Assembly (NCBI RefSeq): GCF_040126175.1
Contig: NZ_CP155828.1
Span: forward strand, 62,001-126,000
DNA length: 64,000 nucleotides
Direction of reading: 5' to 3'
Source: Candidatus Phytoplasma solani
Lineage (GTDB): Bacteria; Bacillota_I; Bacilli_A; Acholeplasmatales; Acholeplasmataceae
The notes under the pieces are model-generated. The model did not search any database. It was not told the origin of the DNA and saw nothing but the letters and a program-made list of their open reading frames with translations. Within the stretch, counting starts at the first letter, position 1, and every line of letters begins with the position of its first letter. This document shows positions 8,554 through 16,185 of this stretch, piece by piece. Made by a program: the position numbers and the translations under genes.

Positions 8554-8936
8554 ATAGTTAAATTTCCTTGCCAAAACCAAACATTAAAGGGGGGGTGATA
8601 TTTTATATATTATATCGATAATGATAATGATACTCGATATTTGATATTATCGTTATATCCTTTACCCATCATTATTATTATTCGATATAAAAATAATTCC
8701 CCATTTCCCCTTCCAATTATTAAAAGAGATTTTTTAAATCCAAAACCAACCAAAAGCCCTAAACGCGCTGAAGCGCTAACAAAATTTATAAGTATATATA
8801 ATAAAAGAAAAAAGACGAAAAAGAAAGAGCCCCCCAAATTGCGCGTACCCCCCTTTTTTTTAAAAACAAATACAATTATTAGAGCTATAATAATTTATGT
8901 ATATGATATAAAAAAAAGGAAAACGATATTTCAATC
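8554..8936 (+). other. AT-rich, GATA-repeat stretch between iterons and tra5
   Basis: This region holds a run of seven G (about 8588-8594), repeated TCGATA/GATAAT motifs at about 8610-8690 that partly pair with each other, a GCGCTGAAGCGC palindrome (8764-8775) and pyrimidine/purine tracts. The weak open frames on both strands (8641-8940 +, 8610-8837 -) have biased, low-complexity composition. With the iterons next door it could be an unwinding region of a replication origin. Confidence 0.35.
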
Positions 8937-9884
8937 ATGAAAAATATAAAATCAAAAGAAATATTAAAACAAAAAAATAAATTATTACAAACTCTAATGA
9001 AAACAACCCAAAAAACTAATAAAAAAACAGTTTTTAATTTAGTCAAAAAATTTAAAAATAGTTTAAATTTAACCACAATTTTAAAAACTATCAAAATCAA
9101 AAGAAGTACTTATTATTATTGGTTGAAAGTCGAAAATAAAATTAAAGAAAAAGAAGAAAAAAACCTTTTACAACAAAAAAGAATTAATGCTTTATGTTTA
9201 AATAATCAATATTTTTTCGGCCATCGGAAAATCACTAATTTATATCAACAAACCTTTAATGAAATAATTACCAAGAAAAAAGTTTATTCAATTATGAAAG
9301 AAAATGGCATTTGTTGTCGTTTAAGAATTAAAAAAAATAAATATAGTTATAAAAACAATTTAAAACCTAAATTAAAAGTAGTAGACAATCTAATCAATCA
9401 AGACTTTATATCAACTAATCCCATGCAAAAACTATTTACCGACATCACTTATTTTAAAACTTCCCAAGGGTTTTTATATTTTTCTTGTATTATCGATTCT
9501 TTTAACAACCAAATTATTTCTTGGCATACTTCAAAGTATCAAAATAAAGAATTAATTTTAAATACAATTAAAAAATTACCTAAATTAAAAAATCCATGCA
9601 TCATTCACTCTGATCAGGGCACAGTTTATCAATCTCAAAAAATCCAACAAATAATTAGTATGTCGCGTAAAGCCAATCCAAGGGACAACGCAGTCATTGA
9701 AAACTTTTTTGGCCAAATGAAAAGCAAAAGCATTTTACAATATCAAAATCCATTTTTATTTCAAAAATCAACCGAAAAAGTTAAAAAAATAATCAATTAT
9801 TTCCCTAAATTTTGGAATACTAAATGGTTTTTAGCTAAATTAAATTATTCATCTCCCTCTCAATATTCCTTAAATTTTAGATAA
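8937..9884 (+). CDS. tra5: IS3-family transposase OrfB (tra5), with internal deletion
   Basis: A DDE integrase-type transposase of the IS3/IS150 group: RSTYYYWL, HRKI, the first Asp in FTDITYF (D169), the second in HSDQG (D226) and the Glu in DNAVIENFFGQMKS. Compared with the right copy (322 residues) seven residues around 239-246 are missing, removing the KGFL strand that precedes SMSRK; the frame is kept. This segment is conserved in the family, so activity is doubtful. No OrfA with a helix-turn-helix is visible upstream. A run of A at 8910-8917, followed by GG, lies just before the ATG and could be a frameshift site. Confidence 0.85.
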   Translation: MKNIKSKEILKQKNKLLQTLMKTTQKTNKKTVFNLVKKFKNSLNLTTILKTIKIKRSTYYYWLKVENKIKEKEEKNLLQQKRINALCLNNQYFFGHRKITNLYQQTFNEIITKKKVYSIMKENGICCRLRIKKNKYSYKNNLKPKLKVVDNLINQDFISTNPMQKLFTDITYFKTSQGFLYFSCIIDSFNNQIISWHTSKYQNKELILNTIKKLPKLKNPCIIHSDQGTVYQSQKIQQIISMSRKANPRDNAVIENFFGQMKSKSILQYQNPFLFQKSTEKVKKIINYFPKFWNTKWFLAKLNYSSPSQYSLNFR

Positions 9885-10206
9885 TATTTTTTATTTAAAT
9901 ATTCAACCTTGAAAAAGGTTATCTTTTTGCACCTTTTTTTAAAAACAACATAATTGCGTAAAAAAATAATTTTAATTTCATTTTCTAGGGGGATTTTCCA
10001 CTTTTTTTCCCTAGCTAGTTAGTGAAATGATATAATATTTAAAAAAAATATCTTTTGAAACTAGCAAATTTAAAAAAGTTTAGACATTTTTTATTTGTAA
10101 TTTTAATAATTTGTTTGTTTGAAAAGATATGAAATTATCTACTTATTTTTAAGTCTTAAAGAGTAATTTTTAAATAAAAAAATGTCCAAAAAAACGGAAC
10201 AGCGCA
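9885..10206 (+). mobile_element. PMU/tra5 terminal region
   Basis: This 322-base non-coding end is shared with 57048-57369 (inverted) and, diverged, with 48985-49243. It ends with TGTCCAAAAAAACGGAACAG then CGCA; similarity stops exactly there in all three, which defines the element end. A TATAAT box sits at about 10030. Confidence 0.75.
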
Positions 10207-10340
10207 AAGATATCAAAAATGCTTAACACATCCCAGAAAATTATGAAAAACTATGTTGTTATATTTTTAAAAAAATGTTTATCCTTTTTCTTTTAAAAAA
10301 TATTATAAAAATAGTTTTTGATGTTATTTTAACTTTATAA

Positions 10341-10375
10341 AAAAATAAAAAAAGACTAGCCTTGCAACCAGTCTT
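10341..10375 (-). terminator. Terminator of the 10404-11108 gene
   Basis: On the minus strand the arms AAGACT and AGTCTT enclose a 12-base loop and are followed by seven T. Confidence 0.7.
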
Positions 10376-10403
10376 GGAAATTAAATTTTAAATGATGTTA
10401 TTT

Positions 10404-11108
10404 TTAAATTTGTAAAATATCCATTTTATAGCATAATTTATAATCATTAATTAGATTTAAAATCCGTCCGATTAAATAACATATAGCCCCCAGAATACAT
10501 GTGAAAAAGAGATTAATAATGTTTCCACTTGATAAAGCATAAATAGCTAAAGGTAACCAAACAAACTGAAAAATAAGGGAGATGATAAAACGATTATAAA
10601 AACCATTAGGAGTGATTTGTTGATTGCTTTCAAATTTATCTAAAAACTTATACATTAAACCTTCATTAATAATAATTAATAAATAACCAACTACAAAAGC
10701 TATTAATGCAATGAAAAGTATAGATGGGGTTTGTGGGAGGTTGGTCACTCCTATGTTTTCTAAAGAAACAGATATTGAATTTAAAAAATCCGATATTCTT
10801 ACAATATATATTAATGAAAATAATACTGAAGAACCCATTAAAAAAATTGCAATCAACCATCTATTTAAAAAAGTTTTAAGATTTAAATGATATGTTTGGT
10901 GTGAAATTTTTCCTACTTTGACTAAAATTTTGTATGTATTGTAACAACAAATGATTACATAAGCAAAAAATACATATGGGATAAAAAAATTTAATGAAAA
11001 AAACAAACCAAAAATAATCCAAAAACGCATCACAAAGTAATTTTTTTGTATAATTGATTGATTATACATAGGATTTTGTGGTGGATAAGAAGGGTATTGA
11101 TTTTGCAT
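10404..11108 (-). CDS. Multi-pass membrane protein, hypothetical
   Basis: A 234-residue protein. A short polar N-terminus rich in Gln, Asn, Tyr and Pro (residues 1-20) is followed by about six hydrophobic segments (near 28-60, 90-108, 133-160 and 175-222). No cleavable signal peptide is evident. I do not recognise a family. It is transcribed alone, with its own terminator, and is the first chromosomal gene inside the left PMU end. The start follows AAGGAATTT. Confidence 0.7.
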   Translation of the reverse strand: MQNQYPSYPPQNPMYNQSIIQKNYFVMRFWIIFGLFFSLNFFIPYVFFAYVIICCYNTYKILVKVGKISHQTYHLNLKTFLNRWLIAIFLMGSSVLFSLIYIVRISDFLNSISVSLENIGVTNLPQTPSILFIALIAFVVGYLLIIINEGLMYKFLDKFESNQQITPNGFYNRFIISLIFQFVWLPLAIYALSSGNIINLFFTCILGAICYLIGRILNLINDYKLCYKMDILQI

Positions 11109-11840
11109 TTTAAATTCCTTTTCTATATTCTTTTTTTATTAATACCATGAATGAAAAAAATACTAACGTTCATATATTAATTATACATCTTTTACAGTAT
11201 AATTTAAAAAAATTAAAACACTAATATTGTTATGAAGTTTTGTAAAAAATATTTTTTACAAAAAATAACCATTTTGTCTTAATTAATCAAAAAAAGAAAA
11301 AAATATTGATTGCTAAATGTGTTCTTAAAAAGTTTTTTTTTAGTATAATATAATTATATTAGAAAGTATTTTGATTTTATATTTGTAATTAATCAATTAT
11401 ATTAAAATGTGTTAAAAAAATACATTCCAATTTATTTATCCAATTATTTTATTTGAAAAAATTTATAGTTATTGATAAGATAATGCAATTTAAAAATATA
11501 AAAATTAGAAAAATGTTTTATTTTAATAAAATTTTAATAAAATAAAAAATAACTGTAAATAATAATCATTGAATTTAACTCGCGATCAAATTTAACATAA
11601 ATGATATTTTTTCAAATAATATCCACAATTTTTAAAGGTTTGTTATTTTAATTAATGATGCTGATGTTTTTGAAATTTTATAAGTACGTATTTTTTTATT
11701 TTTTTCATCATCATTAGTTGGATTTTTTTATTGATTATTTTCTTACTTTAAAATTTACTTTTTTTAAATATTTGTTTTTGAATAAAAAATAAATAATTTT
11801 TGTAAACAATAAAAAAAATAAAAGTACAAATAATAATCTG
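11109..11840. other. Long AT-rich intergenic region, no gene seen
   Basis: About 730 bases between divergently transcribed genes. It is very AT-rich with short A and T tracts. I see no open frame with a ribosome site and no structured RNA. It must hold promoters for both neighbours, but none stands out. Confidence 0.5.
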
Positions 11841-11850
11841 GAGGTTACAA

Positions 11851-13536
11851 GTGAGCAACATTAAATTTTTTGCTTTAGGTGGTTTAGGTGAAAATGGTAA
11901 AAATTTTTATCTATTGCAAATTAATGAATCTTGTTTTATTATTGATGCTGGTTTAAAATATCCTGGCGTTTCTTTGTATGGGATAGATTCAATGATAGCA
12001 GATTACCATAAATTAGAAAGTATAAAAGATCAAATTAAAGGTATTTTTTTATCCTCTGCTTTTGAAACTCACTTAGGAGCTTTACCATATCTTATTAAAG
12101 ATTTTAATTTACCCATTTATACTTCTTATTTTACCATGGAAGTCTTAAAAGTACATTTCGAAAATCATCAAATTAATTATCAAAATTTGAAATTAAACGT
12201 TATTAAACCTGATGAAGTACTTAATTTTGAAGATGTTGAAGTTTCTTTTTTTAGTACATCTCAATCTATACCAGAAACATTAGGTATTTCTTTTAAAACT
12301 GAAAGAGGAGCTATTGTTTATACTGGTGAATTAAAATCTTTAGAATCACAAAATCAATTTTTTCAAACTAATTTTACTCAATTAACCAAAATAGCTCAAC
12401 AAAAAGTTTTAGCTTTTTTGCCAGCCTCACAAGGGGCTTTTAATTATTCTTATGATGATAACCAAAATAATTTTGATCACAAACTTAGTAATTATTTTAT
12501 TAATTACACTTTAAAACCACAAGGAATTGTTGTTGTGGCTTCTTTAACTCCTGATTTGTTAAAAATACAAAAAGCAATTGATTTAGCTTGTAAATTAAAT
12601 TTAAAAGTAGCTATTTTAGGGAATCAAAATGAAAAAATTATTGACGTGGCTTTAAAAAAAGATTTTTTAAAAATTCCTCCTTCCAATTTAGTCAAATTAA
12701 ATACTTTTGAAGAACACACAAAACACAATCAATTAGTAGTTTTTCTTTTTGGAAAACATTTCGAAACTTTACAACGTTTGCAACAAATGGCAAACAAAGC
12801 AGATTCCAAAATTCATTTAACTCCTCAAGATTTACTTTTATTAATATCTCAAGAAATAGTAGGAATTACAAAGATGCAATCCCAAACTTTAGATATTTTA
12901 TCACGCCATAACATTAAAACTCATCTTTTAATTAAAGATTTGTTAACCTCTGAAAACAATTATGAACAAAATTTCAAAATAATGTTGAATTTATTAAAAC
13001 CCCATTATATTATTCCTGTCATCGGAGAATATCGCCACCAACATCAAGTCAAAAAAATAGCTCAAAAAACAGGTTTTAAAATTTCTCAAATATTTTTATT
13101 AGAAAACGGATCAGTTTGGCATTGTATTTCAAACAAAGAACCTTTTGTTGAACACAAAACTATTTTTTTAGGTGAAATTTTAATTGATGGAACACCTGTA
13201 GCGGATGGAAAAGATTTTATTATGAAAGACCGTGAACTTTTAGCTGCTGACGGAGTTGTGATTTTAGTTGCTAATGTTAACACCAAATATAAAAAAATCA
13301 TTGGAGAACCGCAAATAGTTAGTAAAGGATTTTTAGGACAAACAGAAACTAATGATGTTTTTTCTAAATTAAAAGATGTTTTTTATGAAAAAAGTGCTTT
13401 TTTTTTGAAAAAAAAATATCTTAAATGGAATGATTTTAAAAAACACATTAGAGAATCTATAGTTAAATTTTTATTTAAAGAAACCAAAAAAAGACCAATT
13501 GTCATTCCTATTTTTATAAGTGTGAGAAATGAATAA
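11851..13536 (+). CDS. RNase J-like protein lacking the metal ligands
   Basis: A 561-residue paralogue of RNase J (see 16186-17877), co-linear over its whole length, with metallo-beta-lactamase, beta-CASP and C-terminal regions. Every recognisable metal-site motif is altered. THGHEDH becomes SSAFETH (residues 68-74), NHSIPD becomes SQSIPE, YTGDFK becomes YTGELK, and PVHGERR becomes PVIGEYR. It should therefore be catalytically dead or nearly so. Some Firmicutes carry a poorly active second RNase J (J2) that partners J1; a non-catalytic subunit or scaffold for the true RNase J is a reasonable inference. It starts with GTG behind GGAGG. Confidence 0.8.
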   Translation: MSNIKFFALGGLGENGKNFYLLQINESCFIIDAGLKYPGVSLYGIDSMIADYHKLESIKDQIKGIFLSSAFETHLGALPYLIKDFNLPIYTSYFTMEVLKVHFENHQINYQNLKLNVIKPDEVLNFEDVEVSFFSTSQSIPETLGISFKTERGAIVYTGELKSLESQNQFFQTNFTQLTKIAQQKVLAFLPASQGAFNYSYDDNQNNFDHKLSNYFINYTLKPQGIVVVASLTPDLLKIQKAIDLACKLNLKVAILGNQNEKIIDVALKKDFLKIPPSNLVKLNTFEEHTKHNQLVVFLFGKHFETLQRLQQMANKADSKIHLTPQDLLLLISQEIVGITKMQSQTLDILSRHNIKTHLLIKDLLTSENNYEQNFKIMLNLLKPHYIIPVIGEYRHQHQVKKIAQKTGFKISQIFLLENGSVWHCISNKEPFVEHKTIFLGEILIDGTPVADGKDFIMKDRELLAADGVVILVANVNTKYKKIIGEPQIVSKGFLGQTETNDVFSKLKDVFYEKSAFFLKKKYLKWNDFKKHIRESIVKFLFKETKKRPIVIPIFISVRNE

Positions 13537-13697
13537 AACGAAAAAAATAAGAAAAAAAGATTACACTTTGACAAAAACAGATAATTTATTATTTGTAAAT
13601 TCAAAATAAGCTAATTATAATTTTAAAATATTGGATTTTTATTTATATTTTTGTTTTTATAATAATTATTTTATTAGCCAAATAAAAGGAGAATAAT

Positions 13698-14555
13698 ATG
13701 AAAATAAAAGTTGCTACAACTTCTACTAGTTGTCTTGATTATTATTCACACAATTATGATATTGATATTATTAGAATTAAAATCTTAATTGAAGATGTTG
13801 AATATCTTGATGGTGATACCATGAAATACGAACAATTTTATCAAATGTTTCAAAAAAATCCTGATTTTTTACCCAAAACTTCACAAATATCAGTTGGAGA
13901 AATGGTAGTTTATTTTAAAAAATTAATATCTCAAGGTTATAAAAAAGTTTTTATTACAACTTTATCTTCTGTTTTAAGTGGCACTTATAATGCTATTATT
14001 CAAGCTCAAAAAATGGTCGCTGATAAAATCGAAGTCTATTGTTATGATACCCAGACTGTTGGTTTTTGTGAAGGTTATTTTTCTCTACAAGCTTATCAAT
14101 TATTTCAAAAAGGATATTCTTTAAAGGAAGTTATCGAAATTTTAGATTTAATTAAAAATAATAATACTATTTTTTTTATGACAGAAAAACTAACTCAATT
14201 AATCAAAAATGGTAGGCTTACTGGAACTAAAAGTTTTTTTGGTCGCCTTTTAGGTGTTAAATCTATTTTACAAGTGCAATCAACTGGCAAAATTGCTCTT
14301 ATTAAAAAAACTCTTAGCACTTATAAAGCTTTTTTATTTATTGTTGAAAAAATGAAAAATTATACTCAGGGTCAAAACTATCAAGCACATTTAATTTTTT
14401 CTGGCTATCCCAAATTAAAAGATGATTTTAAAAAAGTGTTAGAAACAAAATTAGGTTTAAAAGATTTGCTAGAAATACCTTTGACTCCTGTGATTGGCTG
14501 TCATATTGGCAATAGTGCTGTTGGCATAGGGATTATTAAAAAAATAAATTCATGA
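13698..14555 (+). CDS. degV: DegV family fatty-acid-binding protein
   Basis: A 285-residue member of the DegV/FakB family. An N-terminal VATTSTSCLD segment is followed by TSQISVGEM, TLSSVLSGTYN, an ENGRLT-like segment (KNGRLTGTKSFFGRLLGVK) and the closing HIGNSAVGIGI, all typical of the fold. In Firmicutes FakB proteins hold fatty acids for phosphorylation by FakA. Phytoplasmas depend on host lipids, so a role in fatty-acid scavenging is plausible but inferred. The ribosome site is AAAGGAG. The gene ends with TGA, showing that TGA is a stop in this organism. Confidence 0.85.
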   Translation: MKIKVATTSTSCLDYYSHNYDIDIIRIKILIEDVEYLDGDTMKYEQFYQMFQKNPDFLPKTSQISVGEMVVYFKKLISQGYKKVFITTLSSVLSGTYNAIIQAQKMVADKIEVYCYDTQTVGFCEGYFSLQAYQLFQKGYSLKEVIEILDLIKNNNTIFFMTEKLTQLIKNGRLTGTKSFFGRLLGVKSILQVQSTGKIALIKKTLSTYKAFLFIVEKMKNYTQGQNYQAHLIFSGYPKLKDDFKKVLETKLGLKDLLEIPLTPVIGCHIGNSAVGIGIIKKINS

Positions 14556-14661
14556 TTATTTCTCTTAATATTTTTAAATATATGTTTTAAATTTTTAAAA
14601 ATCAAATGAAATCCATATATAATATTATTATTAACATTATGAAAAAATAAATCTTTTTACC

Positions 14662-14690
14662 TTGACTTTTATCATAAATCTTGATAAAAT
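14662..14690 (+). promoter_or_regulatory. Putative promoter upstream of the tRNA cluster
   Basis: TTGACT at 14662-14667, a 17-base spacer and TAAAAT at 14685-14690. It lies about 110 bases before the first tRNA. A TATAAT at 14781-14786, with a poor -35, is a closer alternative. Confidence 0.5.
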
Positions 14691-14799
14691 TTAGAAGTAA
14701 TCTATTTTAATTAATTAATAATTATTTTGTTTTAATGATTCCTAAAGAAATTATTTTACTTATTATCTTTTTTAAAAATATATAATGAGTATAAAAATA

Positions 14800-14875
14800 G
14801 GCCCGTTGGAGAAACGGTTAACTCACATGCCTTTCACGCATGCATTCACGGGTTCAAATCCCGTACGGGTCACCA
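14800..14875 (+). tRNA. tRNA-Glu (TTC)
   Basis: The acceptor arms GGCCCGT and ACGGGTC pair. The anticodon loop CTTTCAC sits between CATGC and GCATG. The T arm has GGTTCAAATCC, and CCA is encoded. It is the first of four tRNAs in a row. Confidence 0.95.
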
Positions 14876-14882
14876 AATTAAA

Positions 14883-14959
14883 GCACCCATAGCTCAATTG
14901 GATAGAGCATTTGACTACGGATCAGAAGGTTAGGGGTTCGAATCCTCTTGGGTGTGCCA
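14883..14959 (+). tRNA. tRNA-Arg (ACG)
   Basis: The acceptor arms GCACCCA and TGGGTGT pair. The anticodon loop is CTACGGA, the T loop GGTTCGAAT, and CCA is encoded. It lies 7 bases after tRNA-Glu. Confidence 0.95.
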
Positions 14960-14981
14960 TTAAAACAAAATAATTTTATGA

Positions 14982-15058
14982 CGGGAAGTAGCTTAGCTTG
15001 GCATAGCGCCTGGTTTGGGACCAGGAGGTCGCGGGTTCAAATCCTGCCTTCCCGACCA
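14982..15058 (+). tRNA. tRNA-Pro (TGG)
   Basis: The acceptor arms CGGGAAG and CTTCCCG pair. The anticodon loop TTTGGGA sits between CCTGG and CCAGG. CCA is encoded. Confidence 0.95.
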
Positions 15059-15064
15059 TTGTAA

Positions 15065-15139
15065 GCGGGCGTCGTATAATGGCTATTACCTTAGCCTTCC
15101 AAGCTAAAGACGTGGGTTCGATTCCCATCGCCCGCTCCA
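15065..15139 (+). tRNA. tRNA-Gly (TCC)
   Basis: The acceptor arms GCGGGCG and CGCCCGC pair. The anticodon loop CTTCCAA sits between TTAGC and GCTAA. CCA is encoded. It is the last of the cluster. Confidence 0.95.
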
Positions 15140-15159
15140 AATAATTATATTAATTTAAT

Positions 15160-15210
15160 AAAAAAAAGTCAAACTAATTTATTTTAAATTAAATAGTTTG
15201 ACTTTTTTTT
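15160..15210. terminator. Bidirectional terminator between tRNA cluster and HAD gene
   Basis: AAAGTCAAACTA pairs with TAGTTTGACTTT, flanked by A tracts on one side and T tracts on the other. It can end the tRNA transcript (+) and the HAD gene (-). Confidence 0.8.
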
Positions 15211-15234
15211 ATTAATAAATAAGTGTTTTAAATT

Positions 15235-16011
15235 TTAAATTAATCTTGCTTGCTCAAAAAATTCATAGATACGGTCTTCATCGATATGAGGACTAATAAA
15301 ATTAGCGATTTTTTTCAATTTTTCTAATTTAGTGTTTCCCATAGTAATAGCAATATCTGCTAATTTTAACATTTCAAAATCATTTGGACCATCGCCTATA
15401 CAAATTAATTGATGATTTGGATATAGCTTTTTAATTTTCTTAATGCCGTATGATTTATCAATTTTTTGATACATTATATCGACATAACCACATTCCCAAA
15501 AATAAGCTTTTAATTCTTTCATTTGAGCTAAAAAATTTTTAATTTTTAATTTTTGAAAATCTTTTTGGTACAACAAAGATATTTGATATATTTTATTTCG
15601 CAAATAAAAATCTTTTGTTAAAGTGATTGGACTTGCATTTTTAAAATCATTAACTTGTTTGTAATTGTTAAATGTAAAACCTTGTTCAAAACCAAAAAAA
15701 TTCATTAAAATTTCAGATTTTGCAATTTCTTTTTGTACTGCTAATATAATTTCTTTAGTAAAACAAACTTCATTAATAATTTTATCACCAATCATAGTTA
15801 AAGCCCCATTAGATAACACCCAATACTTAAATAAATGTCTTATATCTTCTAAAACATCTAATCTTCCATAATTTCTTCCGGTGGCGATTCCTAATACTAC
15901 ATCAGGATTTTTTGATAACTGTTTAATTAATTTTTTGGTTTGATCTGGAATAGCTTTTTTTGCGTAACTTCTTAAAGTATTATCAATATCAAAAAAAATT
16001 AATTTTTTCAT
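15235..16011 (-). CDS. HAD-superfamily phosphatase, Cof type
   Basis: 258 residues. The catalytic motif FFDIDNTLRS carries both aspartates at the N-terminus. GIATGRNYGR is motif II, K lies in the cap-side region, and ICIGDGPNDFEML with AITMGN is motif IV, as in Cof/YbiV-type (IIB cap) sugar-phosphate phosphatases. The substrate cannot be told from sequence. It is a single gene, divergent from RNase J. Confidence 0.85.
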   Translation of the reverse strand: MKKLIFFDIDNTLRSYAKKAIPDQTKKLIKQLSKNPDVVLGIATGRNYGRLDVLEDIRHLFKYWVLSNGALTMIGDKIINEVCFTKEIILAVQKEIAKSEILMNFFGFEQGFTFNNYKQVNDFKNASPITLTKDFYLRNKIYQISLLYQKDFQKLKIKNFLAQMKELKAYFWECGYVDIMYQKIDKSYGIKKIKKLYPNHQLICIGDGPNDFEMLKLADIAITMGNTKLEKLKKIANFISPHIDEDRIYEFFEQARLI

Positions 16012-16185
16012 AAAATATTATCACCTATTTTCTTTAAATTATATAATTTTTTCATTTTTTATTTATAAAAGTTATATTATGAATAATTAATTATAATTAT
16101 CGCTTATATTATACTATAATATAGGTAGTAATAATTGTCAAAATACGATTTTGATATGTTATTTCGAACAAAGGAGAATTTTTTT

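Larger units (their letters stand above)
1..10206 (+). mobile_element. Left PMU copy (partial, 5' side cut by window edge)
   Basis: Base x of the first 570 or so bases pairs with base 63196-x on the other strand, and base 10206 pairs with base 57048, so this is an inverted copy of the right-hand unit. It carries intron, orf164, dnaB, dnaG, orf215, repeat array and tra5, the gene set of phytoplasma potential mobile units. Relative to the right copy it has gained about 2.5 kb of group II intron in dnaB, about 1.55 kb of cargo between dnaB and dnaG and one 22-bp repeat, and has lost 21 bp of tra5. Homology stops sharply after GGAACAGCGCA at 10206, which I take as the element end. Other usual PMU genes (tmk, hflB, ssb, himA, sigF) are not seen here and may lie outside the window. 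Confidence 0.85.

Noticed and set aside
8641-8940. 99-codon frame before tra5 (and its mirror 58335-58634)
   Set aside because: Low-complexity composition, TTG start without ribosome site and no helix-turn-helix. Conservation between the PMU copies is uninformative because the whole region is identical. Mentioned only in the frameshift finding.
13086-13604. Minus-strand frames inside the RNase J-like gene
   Set aside because: They are shadows of the long plus-strand gene, with no start signals of their own.
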